Positions 1 through 7,678 of a DNA stretch of 64,000 nt are shown here, piece by piece (position 1 is the first letter of the stretch; each line of letters opens with the position of its first letter). Source of the DNA: Treponema_C sp050937815 (GTDB lineage Bacteria; Spirochaetota; Spirochaetia; Treponematales; Treponemataceae); contig NZ_JACDIJ010000009.1 in assembly GCF_050937815.1 (NCBI RefSeq), forward strand, positions 1 through 64,000, written 5' to 3'. The notes below the pieces were generated by a model. The model worked only from the letters and a program-made list of their open reading frames with translations. It searched no databases and was not told the origin of the DNA. Both the position numbers and the translations under genes were made by a program.

Positions 1-61
1 AGGACGCTTTCCACTTTGTTAGGAAATGCCATTTACACAGATTTTGTGACAGGCTCGTTTT

Positions 62-110
62 AAAAAAACAAGGGTGCGCAAGACCTAGAATCATCAGTTT
101 TGCACACCCT
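62..110 (-). terminator. Intrinsic terminator after the 44-aa ORF
   Basis: On the minus strand an 11-bp stem (one G-U pair; arms at 100-110 and 71-81) is followed by a T-rich tail at 62-70. It lies just downstream of the stop codon of the small ORF at 127-261 and would end the transcript carrying that ORF, and possibly the XRE-ImmA transcript too. Confidence 0.65.
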
Positions 111-126
111 TTAAAGATAACTAAGG

Positions 127-261
127 CTATCGAGCCTTATACTTACTTACCGGAATTACAAGTCTGAATGCTTTGAGACCATACTGTGACGCATAGATTC
201 TCTTGCCGTTCCTTGTAATCCACTTAGTAAATATTACAATTGAAGAACTATTTTTGTTCAT
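127..261 (-). CDS. Small conserved-looking basic protein, 44 aa, unknown function
   Basis: I do not recognise this protein. It is a 44-codon reading frame whose ATG is preceded by a strong Shine-Dalgarno sequence (AAGGAG, about 7 bases upstream) and whose stop is followed by an intrinsic terminator, so it looks expressed. The product is basic (about nine Lys/Arg) with a few aromatic residues, has no signal peptide or membrane segment, and includes the stretch KWITRNGKRIYASQYGLKAF. It lies downstream of the ImmA-type gene on the same strand, with 113 bases between. Its ATG overlaps the TGA of another open frame as ATGA. It could be a small DNA- or RNA-binding accessory protein, but that is a guess. 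Confidence 0.5.
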   Translation of the reverse strand: MNKNSSSIVIFTKWITRNGKRIYASQYGLKAFRLVIPVSKYKAR

Positions 262-374
262 AGTTTACTTCTCCTTGACAAATCGCAGAAGACACAGTAA
301 ACTATATCAGCTTGAGTTACTCGTCTGCTGGACTTGTCGCTTGTATTACTTGTTTCAATTGTTCTTTAGATTCG

Positions 375-1049
375 TCAGGACACTTGAAACAGCCTCATAA
401 GGCCTTGAATGCTGGTAACATTCAAGGCTTTATTTTTTATAACTTCATTGCGTTTTTTCTCCATGTTTAATTTTAAGACCGCCCGAGTTCTCGCTTCCGC
501 TGCACGCACCGAAACACCGTAAATATCTTTTACCTCCTGTACAGTTTTTCTATCTGAATAGTTACTTTCATACAAGGTACACAAAAGAGGAAGCAGCGTA
601 ACAATCGGCATGAGCAACGCGCCTGCGGCATGTTCTGCTTGCCACTCTGCGTCCTCATACGTTTTAATTGGACGCTCCGTATTTCGCCGTGCTGCCAACA
701 GAGCGAGCTGCATCACAATCTTGCTATGTAAAATAATATGCCCTATTTCGTGTGCAAGTGTATATCGACTTCGGGGATTTTCATTTTCAAGTTCAATCAT
801 GAATTTTTCCGTTACTTCGATTTTGTTTGCAGGAAAATTCGTCTGAGCCTCGATTGATTCGAGGGGATATTCCTCGACAAGAACAATTTGACATCCGTGA
901 GAATTCCATACAGCCCTTTCCATGTCTTCTTGTATGAGCCGTTCCGGTTCTATTAAATGGTGTGGAATATAGCCTGACAGATACCGCTCGACATAGTTTT
1001 CGATAGCCGCCGCGCTTAGCGGCGGCATAGGGTGTGTTTCCAGTAACAT
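375..1049 (-). CDS. ImmA/IrrE family metallo-endopeptidase
   Basis: 224 aa. Residues about 97-107 hold a zincin motif: H100, E101 and H104 in AHEIGHIILH, with a likely third ligand at E135 in the EWQAEHAA segment. This is the signature of ImmA/IrrE peptidases (M78 type), which cleave a partner XRE repressor or respond to stress. The start ATG follows a GGAGGGGG Shine-Dalgarno and lies one base after the stop of the upstream XRE gene, so the two are almost certainly cotranscribed and coupled. The last ~15 residues are encoded by one arm of an inverted repeat (402-428), so the natural C-terminus may have been altered. That the partner XRE is the substrate is inferred from the pairing. Confidence 0.85.
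   Translation of the reverse strand: MLLETHPMPPLSAAAIENYVERYLSGYIPHHLIEPERLIQEDMERAVWNSHGCQIVLVEEYPLESIEAQTNFPANKIEVTEKFMIELENENPRSRYTLAHEIGHIILHSKIVMQLALLAARRNTERPIKTYEDAEWQAEHAAGALLMPIVTLLPLLCTLYESNYSDRKTVQEVKDIYGVSVRAAEARTRAVLKLNMEKKRNEVIKNKALNVTSIQGLMRLFQVS
402..439 (+). terminator. Hairpin with T-rich tail inside the 3' end of the ImmA-type gene
   Basis: A perfect 10-bp inverted repeat (arms 402-411 and 419-428, 7-base loop) is followed on the plus strand by a T-rich run to 439. It has the form of a plus-strand intrinsic terminator, but no supported plus-strand gene precedes it. It may instead be a scar of a past insertion. Confidence 0.4.
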
Positions 1050-1050
1050 A

Positions 1051-1395
1051 TTATTTTCCCCCTCCGTTTCGCAAGAAACTTTCCAGAGCGCTTATGGCTG
1101 CAGGGCTTTTTCGTGCTGCAGAAAATGCCTGTGCAAAAGCCCCTTCCCTTGCCGTTTCAAGCACAGCATTCTTGATGTCTTCTTGTAAAAGGCTGTTCAA
1201 CTCATTAACATCTTCGTTGTAATACTTTGCGATTTTCGGTATCACCTCACTACGAGCTGGCTTTTTTGCGCCTGTCTCCAATTCTGAAAGGTACATGGCA
1301 GAAATACCAAGCGCAGTAGCGGCGGCACGAAGCGTCTCCCTTTTCCCGTTTACCCGTAAATCATAAATCCTTGTACCGAATTTAGACATATACAC
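1051..1395 (-). CDS. XRE-family HTH repressor paired with ImmA-type peptidase
   Basis: 114 aa. Residues about 6-60 form a Cro/C1-type helix-turn-helix, with a recognition segment like ALGISAMYLSELETGAKKP typical of XRE proteins; the rest is helical and Ala-rich and may dimerise. It has a good Shine-Dalgarno (AGGAGTG) and sits first in a two-gene unit with the downstream peptidase. Its promoter has near-perfect sigma70 boxes, and an 8-bp element repeated at 1445 and 1485 flanks the -35 box, which suggests autorepression. Such pairs regulate mobile elements or act as toxin-antitoxin-like stress modules. No integrase or phage gene is visible here, so the target is unknown. Confidence 0.85.
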   Translation of the reverse strand: MYMSKFGTRIYDLRVNGKRETLRAAATALGISAMYLSELETGAKKPARSEVIPKIAKYYNEDVNELNSLLQEDIKNAVLETAREGAFAQAFSAARKSPAAISALESFLRNGGGK

Positions 1396-1432
1396 TCCTA
1401 TAAAAATTTTACCTCTCTCCTATCCTTAGGGA

Positions 1433-1461
1433 ATTATATATTATCTTACAAACTATGTCAA
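1433..1461 (-). promoter_or_regulatory. Sigma70-type promoter of the XRE-ImmA unit
   Basis: Reading the minus strand: TTGACA (1456-1461), 17-bp spacer, TATAAT (1433-1438). Both hexamers are consensus. The XRE start codon lies about 38 bases downstream of the -10 box and has its own Shine-Dalgarno. Confidence 0.8.
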
Positions 1462-1492
1462 TATAAAAAATAAATTACTTTTAGCTTACAAA
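1445..1492. repeat. Direct repeat CTTACAAA flanking the XRE promoter, candidate operator
   Basis: The octamer CTTACAAA occurs at 1445-1452 (inside the promoter spacer) and again at 1485-1492, 40 bp or about four helical turns apart on the same face. It brackets the -35 box and is a plausible pair of sites for the XRE protein. This is inference from position only. Confidence 0.4.
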
Positions 1493-1683
1493 TGGCTTGA
1501 ATTTAACCCCGCCAAACACTGTATAAAGGTGCTTGGCGAAAACGAAAAATACGCGCCGATAACTATTAAGGAAAACGGCGGGGATAATCTTATTGTCAAT
1601 GGGCGGGTAATCTTAACAATGCACCGGGTTGTGTAACGTAGTGTGCAGCGGCGTTGTTTAACGGTATGTAAAAGGACAATATA

Positions 1684-1712
1684 TTGACCTTTTGCTTAAC
1701 GTGGTATATCAT
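1684..1712 (+). promoter_or_regulatory. Sigma70-type promoter of the DUF5678-like/retropepsin pair
   Basis: TTGACC (1684-1689), 17-bp spacer, TATCAT (1707-1712), with a GGGGG Shine-Dalgarno and an ATG at 1731. The spacing is ideal and one or two bases differ from consensus in each box. Confidence 0.65.
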
Positions 1713-1730
1713 AATTAAACGGGGGTAAAC

Positions 1731-1976
1731 ATGGATAAATTGAAAGATTTATATTTATGGTTCGATAAAAACCGTGATAGAATAATCGAAGGACATGAAA
1801 ATAAATTTGTCCTGCTTGCAAATGATACAGTAATTGATTATTACCCCAATATGGAAGCGGCATTGACAGGGGCGCAAAAAAACAACTTTAAAGTAGGTTC
1901 TTTTTTAATTCAACGCTGTATTACAAAAGAAGATGATACGCTTGTATATCACAATATGGCGGTAACTTTTGGCTAA
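1731..1976 (+). CDS. Small DUF5678-like protein, partner of the retropepsin
   Basis: 81 aa, soluble, no signal. An N-terminal helix (LYLWFDKNRDRIIEGHENKF) leads into a short strand, then 'DTVIDYYPNMEAALTGA' and 'GSFLIQRC'. This layout matches small DUF5678-type proteins, in which a 'vvg.y.s..eAl..a' segment is followed by 'gtFliq.c'. As far as I recall such proteins often precede a retropepsin-like protease gene. Here the next gene starts eight bases before this stop, so translation is coupled. The function of the family is not known to me. Confidence 0.65.
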   Translation: MDKLKDLYLWFDKNRDRIIEGHENKFVLLANDTVIDYYPNMEAALTGAQKNNFKVGSFLIQRCITKEDDTLVYHNMAVTFG

Positions 1977-2427
1977 TGCGTTTACTTATAATATCCCCGA
2001 TGACAAAAAAAAGTCAATCATAATTCCTGTCAAAGTTGGAATTCACCCGAACATAAACGGCTTCCCCGAAAACAGAAAGGTACTACTTGACGCAAAAGCA
2101 TTGATAGATACGGGCGCTTCCGGTTCTTGTATAAGTAAGCAATTTGCTAATTCGGTAAAGTTGCCGATAATAAGTTATGGAGTAGTACGCTCCGCCCAAA
2201 GTTGCGATACAGTTCCTATTTATACGATAGATTTAGCTTTGCCGAATAACGTAATGTTTACCGATATTCAGGTTACGGAGTTTAACCAGCAATCGGAATT
2301 TGCCGTAATAATCGGAATGGATATATTTATGCATTGCGACATGGCTATTACCAACGCAGACAATAAAATGTGTTTTTCAATACGGATTCCGGCAGGACAA
2401 GAACATATTGATTTTACAAAAACATAG
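1969..2427 (+). CDS. Retropepsin-like aspartic protease
   Basis: 152 aa. The catalytic-type motif ALIDTGASGSCIS (D47-T48-G49-A50) and the later hydrophobic-G motif FAVIIGMDIF (about 112-121) are the two signatures of retroviral-type aspartyl proteases in bacteria. Such single-domain proteins work as homodimers, each supplying one Asp. No signal peptide is seen, so it is probably cytoplasmic. The start is a TTG overlapping the previous stop by eight bases; no in-frame ATG occurs near the N-terminus. The substrate is unknown. The upstream small protein is the obvious candidate partner. Confidence 0.75.
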   Translation: MANAFTYNIPDDKKKSIIIPVKVGIHPNINGFPENRKVLLDAKALIDTGASGSCISKQFANSVKLPIISYGVVRSAQSCDTVPIYTIDLALPNNVMFTDIQVTEFNQQSEFAVIIGMDIFMHCDMAITNADNKMCFSIRIPAGQEHIDFTKT

Positions 2428-2479
2428 CTGTACACAGAATTGTATACAAAACTGCGGTTTGTAGCGTTATCCGTAGTGC

Positions 2480-2544
2480 AACGAAAGCGGTTAAATCTTT
2501 GTATTGCTTATCGCTACATATCACCATTTAACGGGCGGTTCGTT
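2480..2544. repeat. Imperfect inverted repeat in the gap before trpS
   Basis: Two short blocks in each arm match: AACGAA (2480-2485) with TTCGTT (2539-2544), and GTTAAAT (2490-2496) with ATTTAAC (2526-2532), around a 29-base loop. It follows the retropepsin gene and could be a weak terminator or a recombination relic. The rest of the 284-bp gap (2428-2711) shows nothing I can name except a possible trpS -10 box (TATACT, 2677-2682). Confidence 0.35.
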
Positions 2545-2711
2545 TTCAATTCCCCCCATCTCCAACCTTTGAATCCGTATATGTTCTCCGCGTTGTATAA
2601 TCGAAACGGCAACACCGCGCACAATACGCAGCCGATAATAGCTTTTCGGCGTCTTCCATTAACCGTATCTTTTTGCTATACTGTTTTTAATATCATACAC
2701 AGTGAGGACTT

Positions 2712-3773
2712 ATGGCAGACACATATACGGCAGCGCTTGAGCGCAGTAACCGGCTTGAACGGGATATTCAAACAAATCCGAAAAAATATCGGGTATTGAC
2801 CGGAGACCGTCCCACCGGAAGGCTCCACATAGGACACTATTTCGGTTCCCTGCAAAACAGGGTGCGCCTTGCACGTTTGGGAATTCCCGTCTATATTGTC
2901 ATAGCCGATTATCAGGTTTTAACCGACCACGACGCTTTTGCCGAAATAGCTCAAAACACCAAACAGCTTGCAATCGACTATCTTGCGGCGGGCATCAAGC
3001 CGTCCGAAGACGTTTTTATTTTTCCGCACAGCTATGTGCCCGAAGCGAATCAGCTTATGCTGCCGTTTTTAACTTTGGTAACAAATGCCGAATTAAGCCG
3101 CAATCCCACGGTAAAAGAAGAAATCGGTTCGGCCGGCTTAAAAAGCGTCAATGCGGGAATGTATACCTATCCGGTACATCAAGCTTGCGATATTTTGTTT
3201 TGCAAGGCAAACCTCGTACCAGTCGGTAAAGATCAGCTTCCGCACTTGGAAATGACACGGACAATCGCGCGCCGCTTTAACGAAAAATTTTGTACCGACA
3301 AAGCCGCATTCCCCGAGCCGGAAGCTTTGTTAAGCAAAACGCCTTCCATCCTCGGTTTGGACGGAAGTCAAAAGATGAGCAAAAGCCGCGGAAACGCGAT
3401 TATGCTTTCGGCAAACGAAGACGAAACGGCCGCCCTTATAAAAAAGGCAAAAACCGATTCCGAACGCTTTATCACTTATGAACCTGAAAAACGCCCCGAA
3501 GTTGCAAACCTTCTTATGCTCATTTCCCTGTGTACTGCAGAAGAACCTCAGGCTATTGCCGAAAAAATTGGAGAAGGCGGCGGCGGAAAATTAAAGGCTG
3601 TTTTAACCGAAGCTTTAAACGAAAAACTGCGTCCTCTTCGCGCCGAACGCAAAAAACTTGAAGCCGATGAAGCTTATATCCGTCAAGTGCTTACCGACGG
3701 CGCGCAAAAAGCGCAAAAAATCGCCGCCTGTACTTTGGAAGAAGTGAGGACGGTTATGAATATGAAAATATGA
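2712..3773 (+). CDS. trpS: Tryptophan-tRNA ligase
   Basis: 353 aa. Class I aminoacyl-tRNA synthetase that charges tRNA-Trp. The HIGH signature is at residues 39-42 (RLHIGHYFGSL) and the KMSKS loop at about 221-225 (GSQKMSKSRGN), both intact. The length suits the family, though the ~25-residue leader before the first strand is longer than in E. coli TrpS. The ATG follows GAGGACTT. It heads a run of overlapping plus-strand genes (dut, lptF, lptG). Confidence 0.93.
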   Translation: MADTYTAALERSNRLERDIQTNPKKYRVLTGDRPTGRLHIGHYFGSLQNRVRLARLGIPVYIVIADYQVLTDHDAFAEIAQNTKQLAIDYLAAGIKPSEDVFIFPHSYVPEANQLMLPFLTLVTNAELSRNPTVKEEIGSAGLKSVNAGMYTYPVHQACDILFCKANLVPVGKDQLPHLEMTRTIARRFNEKFCTDKAAFPEPEALLSKTPSILGLDGSQKMSKSRGNAIMLSANEDETAALIKKAKTDSERFITYEPEKRPEVANLLMLISLCTAEEPQAIAEKIGEGGGGKLKAVLTEALNEKLRPLRAERKKLEADEAYIRQVLTDGAQKAQKIAACTLEEVRTVMNMKI

Positions 3774-3820
3774 ATATATCGGTTGCCTCGGCGGTTTACC
3801 GATATGCGGAGTGCGGGTCT

Positions 3821-4291
3821 ATGAACCATACTGAAAAAGACGAAAAAAAATCAAGCGCCGTTTGTGTAAAATGCCTCGTTTCTGCCGGTGCGGTTCTTCC
3901 TTCGTATGAAAGCGAGGGTGCCGCCGGAGCCGATATACGGGCCTTCCTTGGTGAACCTCTATGTATAAAAAGCGGCTGTTATGCCGCGGTTCCTACCGGC
4001 CTTTGTTTTGAAATACCCGAAGGGTATGAAATACAGGTACGGCCCCGTTCGGGACTTGCCGCAAAAAAAGGTGTTACCGTTTTAAATGCGCCGGGAACCA
4101 TAGATTCGGATTACCGCGGCGAAGTAAAGGTTATTTTAATAAATCACGGCAAAGAAGATTTTACCGTATCAAACGGAGACAGAATCGCCCAATGTATTGT
4201 TGCTCCGGTTTTGCGCGCCGAATTTACCGCAGCTGAAAATCTTTCGCAAACTGTGCGGGGTATGGGAGGCTTCGGAAGTACCGGGTTATGA
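3821..4291 (+). CDS. dut: dUTP diphosphatase (dUTPase)
   Basis: Hydrolyses dUTP to dUMP and PPi, keeping uracil out of DNA and feeding dTMP synthesis. All five trimeric dUTPase motifs can be followed: EGAAGADIRA, RPRSGLAAKKGVTV, GTIDSDYRGEV with the catalytic Asp and Tyr, NGDRIAQCIV, and the C-terminal GGFGSTG arm. I chose the ATG at 3821 (156 aa) because it fits the family length and has GGAG nine bases upstream. An ATG at 3770 (173 aa) overlaps the trpS stop as ATGA but lacks a close Shine-Dalgarno, so the start is open to question. Confidence 0.88.
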   Translation: MNHTEKDEKKSSAVCVKCLVSAGAVLPSYESEGAAGADIRAFLGEPLCIKSGCYAAVPTGLCFEIPEGYEIQVRPRSGLAAKKGVTVLNAPGTIDSDYRGEVKVILINHGKEDFTVSNGDRIAQCIVAPVLRAEFTAAENLSQTVRGMGGFGSTGL

Positions 4292-4332
4292 AAACGTTTT
4301 TTTTACGCTTGCCTTTTGTTCGAGAGCGGCGG

Positions 4333-5445
4333 ATGAAAAAAGTTTTGCTTCGCTATTTGTTTCGTGAACTCAGCGTATATTTTTGCGTATCGTTTTTATT
4401 TTTCTTTTTGATTTTTTTTGTCAATCATATTCTTTTAAATGCTTCCGATATATTGGAAAAAAGGGTGCCTTTAACTAAGGTTGCCTTGTTTATTTTTTAT
4501 GCGCTTCCTTTTGTTATCGCTCAATCCGCCCCCTTTGCAACCTTGGTAGGATTTTTAATGTGTATCGGCCGTATGGTAACCGATAAAGAGTTTTTAATAT
4601 TGCGTGCCTGCGGCATATCACCTTTTTTTGTTTTACTGCCTGTTGCCGTAACCGGTTTACTTATTTCCGTATTTTCGTTTATGGTAAATGACTATTTGCT
4701 TCCTTTGGGGACAATTTCGTACAATAAACTGTATATGTCTATTATTGTTTCCAATCCCGCCGTAGAACTGGAACCTCACTCGATAAAACGTACTCAAAAT
4801 TCAACCCTTGTTATCGGAGATGTTTCCGGGCAACATGTATCGGATTTATTGCTTTTTGATACCGATTCTTCCGGTCAGCAGCGGGTTGTCATTTGTTCGG
4901 GCGCGGATATTGCCCCTCATAAAGACGATGCCGTTATAATGCAGCTTGATATGAAAGATGCGCTTGTTGTTTTTTTCGATCAAACGTATAGAGATTCCTT
5001 TGATTATATGCATTCAAGCCATGCAATGTTAAATGTATTTTCTTCATCGTTTTTGCCGACATTTGCCGGTAACAATCCTCAGGAAATGACATCTCATGAT
5101 TTAAAACTGAAGTTAAAAGAAATGGAAACGTCCGGTTCCGGAGTAAACCGGTCCGTCCGCAATACATACCGAATAGAATATTACCGCAAATTTTCCCTTC
5201 CGTTCGGCTCTCTTTTTTTTGCTTTTTTGGCATTTCCTTTAGCGGCATTATTTGCAAAACGGAACGGTCAAACCGTCGGCTTGGTTATCGGTATCAGTAT
5301 AGCCGTATTTTATTGGGCTTTGATGATTTTGGGCCAACAGTTCGGCTTTCGAAACGGCCTTAACGCTTTTTTTGCCATGTGGCTTCCGAATTTATTAGTC
5401 GGTATGTTTGCCCTTATCTTTTTTTTCTTTTTGGTACGCGAATGA
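4333..5445 (+). CDS. LptF/LptG (YjgP/YjgQ) family permease, first copy
   Basis: About 370 aa integral inner-membrane protein. It has an N-terminal 'RYLFREL' amphipathic start, three membrane helices, a roughly 150-residue periplasmic region with beta-jellyroll character, then three more helices beginning near PFGSLFFAFLAFPLAAL. Members work as an LptF-LptG heterodimer with the ATPase LptB to pull lipopolysaccharide-type lipids from the inner membrane. I chose ATG 4333, which aligns with family N-termini; an in-frame ATG at 4288 overlaps the dut stop. A second paralogue follows with an ATGA overlap, as for lptF-lptG. The lipid carried by a treponeme (lipooligosaccharide or another glycolipid) is not shown by the sequence. 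Confidence 0.85.
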   Translation: MKKVLLRYLFRELSVYFCVSFLFFFLIFFVNHILLNASDILEKRVPLTKVALFIFYALPFVIAQSAPFATLVGFLMCIGRMVTDKEFLILRACGISPFFVLLPVAVTGLLISVFSFMVNDYLLPLGTISYNKLYMSIIVSNPAVELEPHSIKRTQNSTLVIGDVSGQHVSDLLLFDTDSSGQQRVVICSGADIAPHKDDAVIMQLDMKDALVVFFDQTYRDSFDYMHSSHAMLNVFSSSFLPTFAGNNPQEMTSHDLKLKLKEMETSGSGVNRSVRNTYRIEYYRKFSLPFGSLFFAFLAFPLAALFAKRNGQTVGLVIGISIAVFYWALMILGQQFGFRNGLNAFFAMWLPNLLVGMFALIFFFFLVRE

Positions 5446-6503
5446 TTTTAATACGCTATATTTTGAAAAAGTTTATTCCCGTATTTTTAGGTGCACTCGG
5501 TTTTTTTTCCCTTGTTTTGCTCCTTATAGATTTGCTTACCAATTTGTGGCAATATATGCTCGAAGGAACGCCCGTGCCGGCCATACTTTATATTTGCCTT
5601 TTGTACCTTCCGAAAGCAATTTCTTTTTCAATACCCCTAGCGGTTTTGTTCGGAGCCGCCTTTACTCTCAGTTCTTTGTATGCGGCAAATGAGTTGACGG
5701 TGGTTTTTGCTTCGGGAATATCATTGTTTCGATTTACCTTGCCTTTACTTTTGTTTTCGCTTTTATTGAGCGTCGCATTTTTCTTTTTTGAAGATATTGT
5801 GACCGTTCCCTTTTACAAAAAAAAGATGGATATGCAAAAGCAAGCGCTCAATCAACCCGTTTCGTATGACAACGATCGTATCGTTGTGCTTTCCGAAGGC
5901 GGTTTTACCGTATATCGTGCCGATTATTATGATGATTTACAAAAACGCCTCTATGATCTTATGATTTTTATTCGCAATCCGGACAGAACATTAAACCGTA
6001 TAATATCCGCCGACAGTGCATTGTGGGACGGCGATAAATGGATTTTTTTTAATGCGGTTACTTATACACATAAGGATTCGAAAATTATTTTTTCCGAAGG
6101 AAGCGATTTTATCTGTGTTGAAGAACCTGAAATCTTTAAAAACATTTCGGTTTCGGTTGAAGAAGTCGGTACCGCCCAGGCACGGGAATACATTGCAAAA
6201 TTAAAGCGGACGGGCCTTCCTTATGCCGAAGAAAGTTCCTTGTACCATAAAAAATTTGCCTTTCCGCTTATTACCTTTATTGCCGTGTTCCTTTCCATCG
6301 GTTTGGCGGGAAAGTCGCGTAAAAATATTTTACTTATCAGTTTAGTATCCTGCGTGAGCGCTGCGGTCGCTTTTTACGTAACGCAAATGGTTACAATGCT
6401 GCTTGCACAATTCGGTTACATATCGCCCTTTGCAGGTGCATGGTTCCCCGTTTTTTTGTTTACGGGAATCAGCATTGCCCTGCTCCGTTTTGCGCGTACT
6501 TGA
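5442..6503 (+). CDS. LptF/LptG (YjgP/YjgQ) family permease, second copy
   Basis: 353 aa, starting 'MILIRYILKKFIPVFLGALG' at an ATG overlapping the stop of the first copy by four bases. It has the same topology: three N-terminal helices, a large periplasmic domain (about residues 120-250), and three C-terminal helices from 'KKFAFPLITFIAVFLSIGLAG'. It is the expected partner of the preceding permease in a lipid-extraction ABC complex. No lptB ATPase gene lies in this window. Which of the two is LptF and which LptG cannot be settled by eye. Confidence 0.85.
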   Translation: MILIRYILKKFIPVFLGALGFFSLVLLLIDLLTNLWQYMLEGTPVPAILYICLLYLPKAISFSIPLAVLFGAAFTLSSLYAANELTVVFASGISLFRFTLPLLLFSLLLSVAFFFFEDIVTVPFYKKKMDMQKQALNQPVSYDNDRIVVLSEGGFTVYRADYYDDLQKRLYDLMIFIRNPDRTLNRIISADSALWDGDKWIFFNAVTYTHKDSKIIFSEGSDFICVEEPEIFKNISVSVEEVGTAQAREYIAKLKRTGLPYAEESSLYHKKFAFPLITFIAVFLSIGLAGKSRKNILLISLVSCVSAAVAFYVTQMVTMLLAQFGYISPFAGAWFPVFLFTGISIALLRFART

Positions 6504-6547
6504 TTTGATTGTAAAAAACACCGATTATTTTATAAGGATTATAATAC

Positions 6548-7678
6548 ATGAAAGAGATTTTTACCTGCACCCATAAAGACGAACATTGCGCGGCCCGCTG
6601 CGGCGTTTTGGAACTTCCGCACGGAAGCGTACAAACCCCCGTATTTATGCCTGTAGGAACAAACGCAATCGTAAAGGCTCTTACCAAAGACGATTTGAAC
6701 GAAATAGGCTTTGAAATTATTTTGGCAAATACCTATCACTTGTATTTGCGTCCCGGAGCCGATGTTTTGGAAAAAGCCGGCGGTTTGCACGGGTTTTCGC
6801 AGTGGCAAAAAAACTTTTTAACCGACTCCGGCGGTTTTCAAGTGTTTTCTCTCGCACCCTTCCGTAAAATCACGCCCGAGGGAGTGCGCTTTCAAAGCCA
6901 TATAGACGGTTCCAAACACTTTTTAACGCCCGAAAATGTTGTAGACATTCAATCCCGCTTTCAAAGCGATATACAAATGCAGCTTGACGTATGCACCGGC
7001 TACGGCATAAGCGAAAAAAAAGCGCTGGAAGCCCTGCGTATCACCGAAGATTGGACAAAACGCGCTTTCGAACGCTGGAATTGCCGAAAAAATGACGGCT
7101 ATAAGGGCTTTTTATTTCCGATTGTACAGGGAAACTTTTATAAGGATTTACGAAAACGCAGTGCCGACTTTGTATCCTCGTTAAATCCTGCGGGAATCGC
7201 AATCGGCGGCCTTTCGGTCGGAGAACCGCCTGAAATTTACGAAGAATTCTTACATTACACCGCTTCTCTTTTACCTCATGAAAAACCGCGCTACGTTATG
7301 GGTATCGGCACCCCCGAATACATATTGGCGGCCGTCGGCGAGGGTATCGATATGTTCGACTGCGTGCTTCCTACGCGCAACGGACGAAACGGCTCGTATT
7401 TTACCAAAGACGGCCCTATCGCGATAAAAAAAGCGCAGTATGCCGCCGATTTTTCACCGATAGACAGCGAATGTACGTGCAAAATCTGTAAAACATATTC
7501 GCGCGCATATTTACACCACTTGTATAAACAAAACGAAATGGGCGCTTCTATGCTCGGAAGCTATCATAACCTTGCCTTTTTGCATACAATGATAAAAGAA
7601 ATCCGCACGGCAATCAACGAAAACCGCTTCGACGATTACCGCCGCTCCTTTTTACAGCGCTACGGAGGAAATAAATGA
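6548..7678 (+). CDS. tgt: Queuine tRNA-ribosyltransferase
   Basis: 376 aa TIM-barrel enzyme that swaps guanine-34 of GUN-anticodon tRNAs for preQ1 or queuine. Key features: LTDSGGFQVFSL (substrate pocket), GGLSVGEPPE, the nucleophile region DMFDCVLPTRNGRNG, and the zinc site CTCKICKTYSRAYLHHL (three Cys and a His). Full length and intact. The ATG has AAGGATT upstream. Its stop overlaps the start of the next gene by four bases. Confidence 0.95.
   Translation: MKEIFTCTHKDEHCAARCGVLELPHGSVQTPVFMPVGTNAIVKALTKDDLNEIGFEIILANTYHLYLRPGADVLEKAGGLHGFSQWQKNFLTDSGGFQVFSLAPFRKITPEGVRFQSHIDGSKHFLTPENVVDIQSRFQSDIQMQLDVCTGYGISEKKALEALRITEDWTKRAFERWNCRKNDGYKGFLFPIVQGNFYKDLRKRSADFVSSLNPAGIAIGGLSVGEPPEIYEEFLHYTASLLPHEKPRYVMGIGTPEYILAAVGEGIDMFDCVLPTRNGRNGSYFTKDGPIAIKKAQYAADFSPIDSECTCKICKTYSRAYLHHLYKQNEMGASMLGSYHNLAFLHTMIKEIRTAINENRFDDYRRSFLQRYGGNK

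Larger units (their letters stand above)
1430..1636 (+). pseudogene. Open frame without a start, probable gene remnant
   Basis: The frame is open for 68 codons and its latter part has protein-like composition (for example VLGENEKYAPITIKENGGD, from about 1529). There is no ATG and no good Shine-Dalgarno; the first plausible start is a GTG at 1529. Its 5' end runs into the XRE promoter on the opposite strand. It looks like the tail of a gene whose head was lost when the XRE-ImmA segment arrived. I do not recognise the family. Confidence 0.3.

Noticed and set aside
203..400. 65-codon plus-strand frame ending just before a hairpin
   Set aside because: It starts with TTG without a Shine-Dalgarno, is largely antisense to the better-supported 44-aa ORF, and its hydrophobic, irregular sequence looks like a shadow frame.
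1600..2550. Possible integron attC sites flanking the DUF5678-like/retropepsin pair
   Set aside because: Short RYYYAAC and GTTRRRY matches occur, but they are in the wrong order and spacing, and no integrase is visible.
1..2711. Insertion sequence or prophage in the accessory segment
   Set aside because: No transposase, integrase, terminal inverted repeats or structural phage genes are visible within the window.
2440..2799. 119-codon frame spanning the gap before trpS
   Set aside because: It overlaps the trpS start out of frame, lacks a Shine-Dalgarno and has no recognisable protein character.
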